Shown: piece by piece, positions 42,873 to 51,108 of the stretch | Position numbering within the stretch: position 1 is the first letter of the stretch | Layout of the letters: every line of letters begins with the position of its first letter | Assembly: GCF_031760065.1 (NCBI RefSeq) | Contig: NZ_CP134500.1 | Span: 6,634,001-6,698,000 of the forward strand | Direction of reading: 5' to 3' | Length of the DNA: 64,000 nucleotides | Source: Streptomyces durocortorensis | Lineage (GTDB): Bacteria > Actinomycetota > Actinomycetes > Streptomycetales > Streptomycetaceae | Translations under genes and position numbers: made by a program | Notes under the pieces: generated by a model | The model's database searches: none | Told to the model about the DNA's origin: nothing | The model's input: only the letters and a program-made list of their open reading frames with translations

Positions 42873-43466
42873 TCACCAGCCCGCGGAAGGCCCCGTCAGC
42901 TCGCGGATCGCCGGCCGGGCCGCATCCAGCACCGTCATGAACCACGCCGAGAACGGGCCCTCGGCGTGCCGCTTCTCCAGCTCCGGCGCCGTGACGAAGG
43001 CCGTCTCGCCGACCTCCTCGGGGTCCGGCTTCAGCTGCTCCTGCGCCAGTCCCACGAAAAGGTGGTTGAACTCCTGCTCCACCAGGCCCGACGCGGGGTC
43101 CGGGTGGTTGTAGCGGACGGTGCCCGCCTCGGCCAGCAGCGACGGCGAAAGGCCCAGCTCCTCGTACGTACGCCGGGCGGCGGCCGCGAACGGGGACTCG
43201 CCCGGATACGGGTGTCCGCAGCAGGTGTTCGACCAGACACCGGGGGAGTGGTACTTGCCGAGCGCCCGGCGCTGGAGCAGCAGCCGCCCCTGCTCGTCGA
43301 AGAGGAACACGGAGAACGCGCGGTGCAGCTGCCCGGGGGCCTGGTGGGCCGCCAGCTTCTCCGCCGTGCCGATGGTGGTGCCGTTCTCGTCGACCAGTTC
43401 GAGCATGATCGCTTCTGCGGTGCCGTTCGACGAGCTGTGCGTCGCGGTGGCTGGTGTGGTCGGCAT
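42873..43466 (-). CDS. idi: Isopentenyl-diphosphate delta-isomerase, type 1
   Basis: A 197-residue Nudix-fold IPP isomerase, interconverting IPP and DMAPP to feed isoprenoid synthesis. The active-site cysteine is in SNTCCGHPYPGE and the metal-binding Glu/His set includes the NHLF segment and the ARRTYEELG Nudix-like helix. The start is the ATG at 43466, after GAAGGA; two in-frame upstream codons are open but not conserved. Length equals that of the Streptomyces enzyme. It lies about 11 kb from the hopanoid operon, which consumes its products. The 147-bp gap upstream carries no other gene. Confidence 0.94.
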   Translation of the reverse strand: MPTTPATATHSSSNGTAEAIMLELVDENGTTIGTAEKLAAHQAPGQLHRAFSVFLFDEQGRLLLQRRALGKYHSPGVWSNTCCGHPYPGESPFAAAARRTYEELGLSPSLLAEAGTVRYNHPDPASGLVEQEFNHLFVGLAQEQLKPDPEEVGETAFVTAPELEKRHAEGPFSAWFMTVLDAARPAIRELTGPSAGW

Positions 43467-43613
43467 ACCCATCCTTCGCTTTGGTCCCCGGCCTCGTGCG
43501 CCGGGCCCCTGGAGTCCGGTCAAGTCTGCCGTACAAAAGCCGCTTGTCCGTACTTCGGCTCCGGGCATGTCCGCCCCGCCGCGCCGTGCGAGCGCGGCGG
43601 GACGGACGGGGCG

Positions 43614-44882
43614 TCAGACCCCGAAGGCCGCCGGATAGCGGATCATGCCCGCCGGAACCGGGACGGAACCGTCCAGCACCAGCGCCATCATCGCCTCGTC
43701 CGGAACCTCGAACCCGGCGCGGATCCCGTAGCGCGACGCCGGGACGAATCCGAAGCGCGGGTAGTAATCGGGGTGACCGAGCACCAGCACCAGCACCTCA
43801 CCGCGGACCCGGGCGGCATCCAGCACCGCCCGCACCACGGCCTGCCCGGCCCCCTGCCGCTGGAACGCGGGGGAGGTGGCCACCGGGGCCAGCGCGAGCG
43901 CCGGGGCGTCGCCGACCCGGCAGCGGGTCAGCAGCGCGTACGCCGCGAGGGACCCGTCCGGGGCCTCGGCGACGTAACCGAGATCCGGCAGCCACGCCTC
44001 GGGGTCCGCACGCAACGCGTCCACGAGATCGGCCTCGTCCGGGGTCGGGAACGCGGCCGCGTTGACCGCGTGCACAGCCTCGTGCTCGCCCGCCGCCTCC
44101 GGGCGGGTGACCCACCGGGGGTCGGCGGGCCGCAGGACGTACGCGGCGTAGCCGTACTCCGTGCCGTGCTCGCGCCGCACCGCCAGCTCCTCACGGGTGG
44201 CCGCGAGCGCCCACTCCATGCCGGGAGCCGACGGATCGGCGCTCTCGACCCGCTCGGCGAGCGGAACGTAGTACTCGTCCCAGTCGCTGTCGGGCTGGAC
44301 CAGCACGGAGGTGACCGTGCAGCCCGCGGCGACGGCCGCCGCGGTCGTCGCCGGCAGGGGGCGCAGGGAACCGTGGCGGTCCCAGAAGGCGCGCGCCCCG
44401 GCCGACGGGGCGTCCGTGGTCCAGACGCATTCGGAGATCATCATCGTGCCGCCCGGGGCCAGCAGCCGCTGCCAGTCGCGTACGGCGGTGTCGAACCCGA
44501 TGCAGTACGCCGAGCCCTCGGCCCAGATCAGGTCGAAGGCCCCCTCCGGGAACGAGGGACCGGTGAGATCGCCCATGTCCGCCCGGACGGTGCGGATGCG
44601 GCCGTCGAGGCCCTGGGCCCCGGCCGCCTCGCGCAGCTCGTCCAGGAACGGCTGGTGCAGGTCGACCGCGGTCACCTCGGCGCCCGCCTCGGCGGCGAGC
44701 AGCAGAGCGGCACGGCCCGGACCGCAGCCCAGGTCGAGGACGCGCGGACGGTCGGGCAGCGGACCGGCCAGAGCGAGCAGCCGACGCGTGGTGGCGTCGG
44801 AGCCGGGGCTCTGCCGGGGGAGACGGTGGTGCAGGGTGACGAACGCCTCGGTGCGCGAGGCGTCGTCCGTGTGGTCGGTCAA
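43614..44882 (-). CDS. Fusion of SAM-dependent methyltransferase and GNAT acetyltransferase
   Basis: A 422-residue two-domain protein. Residues ~30-270 form a class I methyltransferase with motif I VLDLGCGPGRAALLLA and a ISECVWTTDAPS block. Residues ~280-420 form an N-acetyltransferase (GNAT) with the acetyl-CoA loop FQRQGAGQAVVRAVLDAAR and the closing YYPRFGFVPASRYGI. Each part is an ordinary family, but in one polypeptide they suggest a two-step modification of one substrate. The start is the TTG at 44882 (TDHTDDASRTEAFV), after AAGGG; no ATG/GTG is usable. The physiological substrate is unknown. Confidence 0.87.
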   Translation of the reverse strand: MTDHTDDASRTEAFVTLHHRLPRQSPGSDATTRRLLALAGPLPDRPRVLDLGCGPGRAALLLAAEAGAEVTAVDLHQPFLDELREAAGAQGLDGRIRTVRADMGDLTGPSFPEGAFDLIWAEGSAYCIGFDTAVRDWQRLLAPGGTMMISECVWTTDAPSAGARAFWDRHGSLRPLPATTAAAVAAGCTVTSVLVQPDSDWDEYYVPLAERVESADPSAPGMEWALAATREELAVRREHGTEYGYAAYVLRPADPRWVTRPEAAGEHEAVHAVNAAAFPTPDEADLVDALRADPEAWLPDLGYVAEAPDGSLAAYALLTRCRVGDAPALALAPVATSPAFQRQGAGQAVVRAVLDAARVRGEVLVLVLGHPDYYPRFGFVPASRYGIRAGFEVPDEAMMALVLDGSVPVPAGMIRYPAAFGV

Positions 44883-45025
44883 CGTGGGAACCCTTGAGTG
44901 CGAGGGCTCCGGCCCGATCCGAGAAGAGGGACCTAGCCGGAAACCCGGGAGATGAGGAAGGACCGATTGCCGCGCCTGGCAGGCGTCGCCGCGACCGTCA
45001 TCAACCTCAGCTCCTCTCGAAAGGT

Positions 45026-45050
45026 TCTTCGCGGGCTTCCTTCGCGAAGA
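45026..45050. terminator. Hairpin downstream of the cation exporter gene
   Basis: TCTTCGCG (45026-45033) pairs with CGCGAAGA (45043-45050), loop 9 nt. It lies ~80 bp beyond the stop of the minus-strand cation exporter and before the methyltransferase-GNAT gene, so it fits a terminator for the former. The stem is only 8 bp. Confidence 0.4.
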
Positions 45051-45131
45051 GTCCCGCTGTTCCCGGATGTCATCCACCGTGAGACTCGAACATCTCAACG
45101 ACTTCACCGTAGCACCGCCCCCGCCCCCGTC

Positions 45132-46073
45132 TCAGTGGCAGAGCCTGGCCTCGTGCTCCGCGTGGCCGCTCGGCTCCAGCTGGAACGTGCAGTGCTCCAC
45201 GTCGAAGTGGTCGCCCAGGCAGCCCTGGAGCTCGTGCAGGAGCTTCTCGTGCCCTATCGAGTCGAGCATCTCCTGGTGCACCACCACATGCGCGGAGAGC
45301 ACCGGCATCCCCGAGGTGATCGTCCAGGCGTGCAGATCGTGGACGTCGATGACCCCGGGCAGCTCCGTGATGTGCTCCCGTACCTCCGCCATGTCCACGC
45401 CCTTGGGTGCCGCCTCCAGCAGCACGTTCAGGGTCTCCCGCAGCAGCTTCACGGTCCGGGGCACGATCATCAGGCCGATCACCAGCGAGGCGATCGGGTC
45501 GGCGGCCTGCCAGCCGGTCGCCATGATGACGCCCGCCGAGATGATCACGGCCAGCGAACCCAGGGTGTCGGCCAGCACCTCCAGATAGGCGCCCCGCACG
45601 TTCAGGCTCTCCTGCTGCCCGCGCGCCAGCAGGGAGAGCGAGACGATGTTGGCCACCAGGCCGACCGCGGCGAACGCGATGGCGAGTCCGCCCTTCGTCT
45701 CGGCCGGCGTGATGAAGCGGTCCACCGCCTCGAAGAGCAGGAAGCCGCCGACGCCGAGCAGCAGCAGACAGTTGGCCAGTGCCGCCAGGATCTCGGCGCG
45801 GGCGAAACCGAAGGTGCGGTTCGGGCCGGCCGGCTTGTTGGCGAAGTGGATGGCGAGCAGGGCCATCCCCAGCCCCAGGGCGTCGGTGGCCATATGGGCC
45901 GCGTCAGCGATCAGGGCGAGCGAGTTCGACAGCAGACCGCCGACGATCTCCATGACCATCACGCTCAGCGTGATGGTGAGGGCGATTCGCAGCCTGCCCC
46001 GGTACGCGGCGGCGGCGGTCCCCGTCGGGGGCGGTCCGCCGTGCGTATGCCCGTGATCGTGGCCAGCCCCCAT
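45132..46073 (-). CDS. Cation diffusion facilitator (Zn/Co-type efflux)
   Basis: A 313-residue CDF transporter (CzcD-like). There are six membrane helices: a His-rich N-terminus (GAGHDHGHTHGG), transport-site motifs HMATD in helix 2 (IADAAHMATDAL) and EVLADTLGS in helix 5, and a C-terminal ferredoxin-like cytoplasmic domain (VIDVHDLHAWTITSG, HVVVHQEM). It exports Zn2+ and related divalent ions by proton antiport. The ATG at 46073 follows GGAGGGG. The upstream region to galE holds a perfect palindrome (46185-46219) and a short imperfect dyad (46160-46176) that may bind a metal-responsive regulator. Confidence 0.94.
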   Translation of the reverse strand: MGAGHDHGHTHGGPPPTGTAAAAYRGRLRIALTITLSVMVMEIVGGLLSNSLALIADAAHMATDALGLGMALLAIHFANKPAGPNRTFGFARAEILAALANCLLLLGVGGFLLFEAVDRFITPAETKGGLAIAFAAVGLVANIVSLSLLARGQQESLNVRGAYLEVLADTLGSLAVIISAGVIMATGWQAADPIASLVIGLMIVPRTVKLLRETLNVLLEAAPKGVDMAEVREHITELPGVIDVHDLHAWTITSGMPVLSAHVVVHQEMLDSIGHEKLLHELQGCLGDHFDVEHCTFQLEPSGHAEHEARLCH

Positions 46074-46159
46074 GAGATACCCCTCCAGGTCCGTACGACA
46101 ACGCCGGGGCGAACCGCCCGACGTGGCCAGTGAACTACGGGTGGGGGGTATCCGGCAAC

Positions 46160-46219
46160 ACGGTACTGAACACCGTTGTCATATGCTCTGACCTGCGAAA
46201 ACGTTCCGCAGGTCAGAGC
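46160..46219. promoter_or_regulatory. Palindrome and dyad between galE and the cation exporter gene
   Basis: A 13-bp perfect inverted repeat, GCTCTGACCTGCG (46185-46197) and its inverse (46207-46219), has a 9-nt loop AAAACGTTC. Nearby, ACGGT (46160-46164) is inverted as ACCGT (46172-46176). The pair lies between the galE stop and the exporter start, both minus strand; the larger could be a galE terminator and the smaller an operator. Confidence 0.5.
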
Positions 46220-46264
46220 GTCGGGATGATCGCGGGCGGAGGTTCGGAGGTGTGCCCGGACCGC

Positions 46265-47251
46265 TCACCGAGGCTGCCCGGAGTGTGCCTCCGGGTGACG
46301 CAGGCACCAGCCCTCCCAGGCCGACTCCACCATCTCGCGCACGCTCCGCCGAGCCGTCCAGCCCAGCTCCTCGGTGATCCGCGCGGCCGACGCCACCGCC
46401 TTCGGCGCGTCACCGGGGCGGCGCGCCTCGGCCACCGGCTTCGGGCCGAGCCCGGTCACCTCGCCGATCACCTCGGCCAGCTCCCGTACCGAGACACCCT
46501 CGCCCCGGCCGACGTTCACCGTCAGGTCGCCGTCCCGCCCGCCGAGCCGCCGGGCGACCGCGAGATGCGCCTCGGCCAGGTCGGCGACGTGAATGTAGTC
46601 ACGGACACAGGTGCCGTCCGGCGTCGCGTAGTCGTCGCCGAAGATCCGCGGGGCCTCACCGCGCGTCAGCCGCTCGAACATCATCGGAACGATGTTGAAG
46701 ACCCCGGTGTCCGCCAGCTCGGGAGCCGCCGCGCCCGCCACGTTGAAGTACCGCAGACAGGCGGTCGAGATCCCGTGGGCCTTCCCGGTCGCCCGCACCA
46801 GCCACTCACCGGCGAGCTTGGTCTCGCCGTACGGGTTGATCGGCCGGCAGGGCGTCTCCTCGGTGATGAGCTCCGCATCCGGTACGCCGTAGACGGCCGC
46901 CGAGGAGGAGAAGAGGAAGCGCCGCACGCCCGCCGCGACCACGGCCTCCAGCAGGACGGCCAGTCCCGCGACGTTCTCCCGGTAGTACAGCAGCGGCTTC
47001 TCCACGGACTCGCCGACCTGCTTCTTCGCGGCGAGATGCACCACACCGCTCACCGCGTGTGCGGACAGCACCCGGTCCAGCAGCTCCCGGTCGGAGGCCG
47101 AGCCCTCCACCAGCGTGACGGCTTCCGGCAGCCGGTCCACGACGCCCGTGGAGCGGTCGTCGAGCACCACGACCCGCTCTCCCGCCGCGACCATGGCCCG
47201 CGCCACGTGCGCCCCGATGTATCCCGCCCCGCCTGTGATCAGCCATGTCAT
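46265..47251 (-). CDS. galE: UDP-glucose 4-epimerase
   Basis: A 328-residue short-chain dehydrogenase-type epimerase. NAD binding is ITGGAGYIGAHVARAM, the catalytic Ser region is LFSSSAAVYG, and the YxxxK is in NPYGETKLAGEW. CLRYFNVAGA and the CVRDYIHVADLAEAH block are GalE signatures, interconverting UDP-Glc and UDP-Gal (or N-acetyl forms). The start is at 47251; a TAGGCT hexamer lies 7 nt upstream and no ribosome-binding site is present (leaderless). It is divergent from the CDP-alcohol cluster, for which it could supply UDP-galactose. The catalytic role is firm; the partner is inferred. Confidence 0.93.
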   Translation of the reverse strand: MTWLITGGAGYIGAHVARAMVAAGERVVVLDDRSTGVVDRLPEAVTLVEGSASDRELLDRVLSAHAVSGVVHLAAKKQVGESVEKPLLYYRENVAGLAVLLEAVVAAGVRRFLFSSSAAVYGVPDAELITEETPCRPINPYGETKLAGEWLVRATGKAHGISTACLRYFNVAGAAAPELADTGVFNIVPMMFERLTRGEAPRIFGDDYATPDGTCVRDYIHVADLAEAHLAVARRLGGRDGDLTVNVGRGEGVSVRELAEVIGEVTGLGPKPVAEARRPGDAPKAVASAARITEELGWTARRSVREMVESAWEGWCLRHPEAHSGQPR

Positions 47252-47492
47252 GGCCGTCAGCCTAAGGGCTGTCCCTTTTCAGGCCGCCGGCTCGCGGTTT
47301 GTCGGCCGGGCACCGATCCATGATGATGATCGCGAACGGCCCCGGCCCGATCAGGCCCACCCGAACAGCGCGCGAACGGGTGGTGAACTCGGCCTTCCGT
47401 TCATCCGATAGCCTCAGCCGACATGCCGCAGGCAGGCCCCGTGGCCGTGCCGTCGTGTGTCGTCCCCCGTCAGCGCCAAGGAGTGAGTTCGT

Positions 47493-49325
47493 CTGTCGAC
47501 CGCCATCCTCACCGGTGCGCCGGTACCCGGATCGTCGCTCGCGGACGATCTGCGGTCCCTGGGCTTCGACGTGCAGACCGCCGTCGACGCCGGTGACGCC
47601 GCAGCCCTCCTCGCCGCTGTCCCGGCGGGCCGTCGCGTCGCGCTCGTCGACCCCCGCTTCGTGGGCCACGTGCACGCACTGCGGCTCGGCCTGACCGACC
47701 CCCGCTTCCCCGCCGCCGCCGTCCCCGGTGCGCTCACCGCCCAGCCGGAGGCGCGCGGCGCCCTGCTGCGCGCGCTGCACCGCGCCACGGCCGCCGTCGG
47801 TGCGGGCGCCCCCGTCGTCGAACCGGACGCCGACCCCGCTCCCGAGGACCGCACCGTCCCCGGCCGCATCGCCGTAGCCCTGGACGCCGAGGGCGTCGCC
47901 GTCAAGCGCCCCGAACTCGGCTCGCTCACCGCCGCCGTACCCACCGACGCCGGACAGCGGGCGGTCGCCGAGACGGCCCGCGACGCGGTCGATGACGAGG
48001 CGGTACGGCTGCGCAGCGCGGTCAAGGCTCACGACGGGTTCTTCACCACCTTCTGCATCAGCCCCTACTCCCGCTACATCGCCCGCTGGTGCGCCCGCCG
48101 GGGCCTCACCCCGAACCAGGTCACCACCGCCTCGCTGATCACCGCGCTCATCGCGGCGGGCAGCGCGGCGACCGGCACCCGGGGCGGCTACATCGCCGCC
48201 GGACTCCTGCTCCTCGTCTCCTTCGTGCTGGACTGCACCGACGGGCAGCTCGCCCGCTACTCGCTCCAGTACTCCACGATGGGCGCCTGGCTGGACGCCA
48301 CCTTCGACCGGGCCAAGGAGTACGCGTACTACGCGGGCCTCGCCATCGGCGCCGTACGGGGCGGCGATGACGTCTGGGTCCTGGCGCTCGGCGCCATGGT
48401 CCTCCAGGCCTGCCGCCATGTCGTGGACTTCTCGTTCAACGAGGCCAACCACGACGCGGTCGCCAACACCAGCCCCACCGCCGCCCTCTCCGGCAGGCTC
48501 GACAGCGTCGGCTGGACGGTCTGGGCACGCCGGATGATCGTGCTGCCGATCGGTGAGCGCTGGGCCATGATCGCGGTGCTCACCGCGCTCACCACCCCGC
48601 GCATCGTCTTCTACGCCCTGCTCGTCGGCTGCGGCCTGGCCGCCTGCTACACCACGGCGGGCCGCCTGCTGCGCTCGCTGACCCGCCGGGCCAGCCGTAC
48701 CGACCGTGCCGCGCAGGCCCTCGCGGACCTCGCCGACTCCGGGCCCCTGGCGCAGGCCGTCGCCGCGGTCGCCCCCGGACTCCGGGGCGCGTTCACGGCC
48801 CCGGCCCTCGCCCTGCTCGGCACCCTCGTGATGGTCGGCGGGGCCCTCCTCCTCCCGTACGGCAGCTGGCTCACCGTCGCCGCCGCCGCGGTGTACGTCC
48901 TGCTCTCCGGCCTCGCCGTCGCCCGCCCGCTCACGGGTGCGCTGGACTGGCTGGTGCCGCCGCTCTTCCGGGCCGCGGAGTACGTCACGATCCTCGTGCT
49001 GGCGGCCCGCAGCGACGTCCCCCACGCCGTTCCGGCGGCCTTCGGGCTCGTCTCGGCCGTCGCCTACCATCACTACGACACGGTGTACCGCATTCGCGGA
49101 GGCACCGGCGCGCCGCCCCAGTGGCTGGCGCGGACGATCGGTGGACACGAGGGCCGTACCGCGCTGGTGGCCGTCCTCGCCGCCGTACTCACCCACACCT
49201 CAGGTTTCACCACGGCCCTGACCGCGCTCGCGGTCGCCGTGGCTCTGGTGGTGCTCGTGGAGTCCATCCGCTTCTGGGTGTCCTCCTCGGCCCCCGCCGT
49301 ACACGACGAAGGAGAACTCGCATGA
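47493..49325 (+). CDS. CDP-alcohol phosphotransferase with DUF5941-like C-terminus
   Basis: A 610-residue membrane protein. An N-terminal ~165-residue domain of unclear fold (ILTGAPVPGSSLADDLRSLG) is followed by a CDP-alcohol phosphotransferase domain with the intact motif D247-x2-D250-G-x2-A-R-x8-G264-x3-D268-x3-D272 (DCTDGQLARY...GAWLDATFD), and then by several membrane helices ending in the HHYDTVYRIRGG segment typical of DUF5941. I chose a CTG at 47493: AAGGAG lies at 47478-47483, an in-frame stop at 47484 blocks earlier starts, and the only other start, GTG 47571, would remove conserved sequence. It would transfer an alcohol phosphate from CDP-alcohol to a lipid or other acceptor. It overlaps the next gene by 4 bp. 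Confidence 0.8.
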   Translation: MSTAILTGAPVPGSSLADDLRSLGFDVQTAVDAGDAAALLAAVPAGRRVALVDPRFVGHVHALRLGLTDPRFPAAAVPGALTAQPEARGALLRALHRATAAVGAGAPVVEPDADPAPEDRTVPGRIAVALDAEGVAVKRPELGSLTAAVPTDAGQRAVAETARDAVDDEAVRLRSAVKAHDGFFTTFCISPYSRYIARWCARRGLTPNQVTTASLITALIAAGSAATGTRGGYIAAGLLLLVSFVLDCTDGQLARYSLQYSTMGAWLDATFDRAKEYAYYAGLAIGAVRGGDDVWVLALGAMVLQACRHVVDFSFNEANHDAVANTSPTAALSGRLDSVGWTVWARRMIVLPIGERWAMIAVLTALTTPRIVFYALLVGCGLAACYTTAGRLLRSLTRRASRTDRAAQALADLADSGPLAQAVAAVAPGLRGAFTAPALALLGTLVMVGGALLLPYGSWLTVAAAAVYVLLSGLAVARPLTGALDWLVPPLFRAAEYVTILVLAARSDVPHAVPAAFGLVSAVAYHHYDTVYRIRGGTGAPPQWLARTIGGHEGRTALVAVLAAVLTHTSGFTTALTALAVAVALVVLVESIRFWVSSSAPAVHDEGELA

Positions 49326-50059
49326 TCGGCCTCGTACTGGCAGCCGGTGCAGGACGACGTCTGCGCCCCTACACGGACACGCTCCCCAAGGCGCTCGTCC
49401 CTGTCGACGGCGACAAGACCGTCCTCGACCTCACGCTCGCCAACTTCGCAGAGGTCGGACTCACCGAGGTCGCGATCGTCGTCGGCTACCGCAAGGAGGC
49501 CGTCTACGCGCGCAAGGCCGAGCTGGAGGCCACGTACGGCCTGACCCTCACGCTCATCGACAACGACAAGGCCGAGGAGTGGAACAACGCCTACTCCCTG
49601 TGGTGCGCCCGTGACGTCATCAAGCGCGGTGTGATTCTCGCCAACGGCGACACCGTCCACCCGGTCTCCGTCGAGAAGACCCTCCTGGACGCCCGGGGCA
49701 AGGGCCAGAAGATCATCCTCGCGCTCGACACAGAGAAGAACCTCGCCGACGAGGAGATGAAGGTCATCACCGAGGAGGGCAAGGGCGTCCAGCGCATCAC
49801 CAAGCTGATGGACCCGGCCACCGCCACCGGTGAGTACATCGGCGTCACCCTCATCGAGCCCGAGGCCGCCGAGGAGCTCGCCGACGCGCTGAAGACCACC
49901 TTCGAGCGCGACCCCGACCTCTACTACGAGGACGGCTACCAGGAGCTCGTGAACCGCGGCTTCACCGTCGACGTGGCCCCCATCGGCACCGTGACCTGGG
50001 TCGAGATCGACAACCACGACGACCTCGCCAAGGGCCGGGAGATCGCGTGCCAGTACTGA
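49322..50059 (+). CDS. Sugar/alcohol-phosphate nucleotidyltransferase
   Basis: A 245-residue NTP-transferase-fold enzyme. The N-terminal GLVLAAGAGRRLRPYTDTLPKALVPV is the nucleotide-binding signature, NGD(TVHP) supplies metal-binding aspartate, and VEIDNHDDLAKGREI near the C-terminus is the second Asp motif, as in the CTP:inositol-1-phosphate and glycerol- or choline-phosphate cytidylyltransferase relatives. It presumably charges the product of the next gene. ATGA overlap with the upstream phosphotransferase gene and a 13-bp overlap with the next gene indicate translational coupling. Which nucleotide and alcohol are used cannot be read from sequence. Confidence 0.88.
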   Translation: MIGLVLAAGAGRRLRPYTDTLPKALVPVDGDKTVLDLTLANFAEVGLTEVAIVVGYRKEAVYARKAELEATYGLTLTLIDNDKAEEWNNAYSLWCARDVIKRGVILANGDTVHPVSVEKTLLDARGKGQKIILALDTEKNLADEEMKVITEEGKGVQRITKLMDPATATGEYIGVTLIEPEAAEELADALKTTFERDPDLYYEDGYQELVNRGFTVDVAPIGTVTWVEIDNHDDLAKGREIACQY

Positions 50060-51108
50060 CCCGGCTCATTCCGTCCCCGGTCGTCGTCGACATCCGGCGC
50101 GGCGCCATGGACGATCTGGCGGGTCTCCTGGCCGATCAGCGGATCTCCTCCTCGGGCAAGCTCGCCATCGCGATCAGCGACGGCTCCGGGCGCGCCCTGC
50201 GGGAGAGGCTCGCCCCGGTCCTGCCGGGTGCCGACTGGTATCCGGTCTCCGACGGCACGATCGACTCCGCGGTGAAGCTCGCCGACGGCATCAAGGGCAA
50301 CCGGTACGACGCCGTCGTCGGCCTCGGCGGCGGCAAGATCATCGACGTGACGAAGTACGCCGCGGCGCGGGTCGGGCTGCCCATGGTCGCCGTCGCGACG
50401 AACCTCTCGCACGACGGACTCTGTTCCCCGGTCGCCACGCTGGACAACGACAACGGGCGAGGCTCCTACGGGGTCCCCACCCCGATCGCCGTGGTCATCG
50501 ACCTCGACATCATCCGTGCGGCGCCCGCCCGGTACGTCCGCTCCGGCATCGGCGACGCGATCTCGAACATCTCCTGCGTCGCCGACTGGGAGCTGGCCCA
50601 CGAGGTCAACGGCGAGGAGATCGACGGCCTGGCGGCCGCGATGGCCCGCCAGGCCGGTGAGGCCGTGCTGCGCCACCCCGGCGGGGTCGGCGACGACGCC
50701 TTCCTGAAGGTGCTGGCCGAGGGGCTCGTGCTCACCGGCATCTCGATGTCGGTCGCGGGCGACTCGCGTCCGGCGTCCGGCGCCTGTCACGAGATCAACC
50801 ACGCCTTCGACCTGCTCTACCCGCAGCGCGCTGCCAGCCACGGCGAACAGGTCGGCCTCGGCGCCTGTTTCGCCATGCACCTGCGCGGCGCCCGTCAGGA
50901 GTCCCTCCTGATGGCGTCGATACTGCGCCGGCACGGTCTGCCGGTCCTGCCGGAGGAGATCGGCTTCAGCGTCGACGAATTCGTCAAGGCCGTCGACTAC
51001 GCGCCGCAGACGCGCCCGGGACGCTTCACGGTCCTGGAGCACCTCAACCTGTCCACCGACCAGATCAGGGACGCGTACGCCGACTATGCCAAGACCATCA
51101 GTAGCTGA
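50047..51108 (+). CDS. Glycerol-1-phosphate dehydrogenase-like (iron/zinc alcohol dehydrogenase family)
   Basis: A 353-residue member of the AraM/EgsA (glycerol-1-phosphate dehydrogenase) group of the dehydroquinate-synthase-like superfamily. NAD(P) binding is GLGGGKIIDVTKYAA (residues 92-106), and the metal ligands match: Asp170 (GIGDAISN), His248 (SGACHEINH) and His265 (ASHGEQVG). It would reduce dihydroxyacetone phosphate (or a related ketose phosphate) to sn-glycerol-1-phosphate, the enantiomer opposite to the usual bacterial glycerol phosphate. The GTG start overlaps the nucleotidyltransferase gene by 13 bp, and the next gene overlaps its end by 23 bp. The true substrate needs assay; a polyol phosphate other than glycerol is possible. 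Confidence 0.85.
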   Translation: MPVLTRLIPSPVVVDIRRGAMDDLAGLLADQRISSSGKLAIAISDGSGRALRERLAPVLPGADWYPVSDGTIDSAVKLADGIKGNRYDAVVGLGGGKIIDVTKYAAARVGLPMVAVATNLSHDGLCSPVATLDNDNGRGSYGVPTPIAVVIDLDIIRAAPARYVRSGIGDAISNISCVADWELAHEVNGEEIDGLAAAMARQAGEAVLRHPGGVGDDAFLKVLAEGLVLTGISMSVAGDSRPASGACHEINHAFDLLYPQRAASHGEQVGLGACFAMHLRGARQESLLMASILRRHGLPVLPEEIGFSVDEFVKAVDYAPQTRPGRFTVLEHLNLSTDQIRDAYADYAKTISS

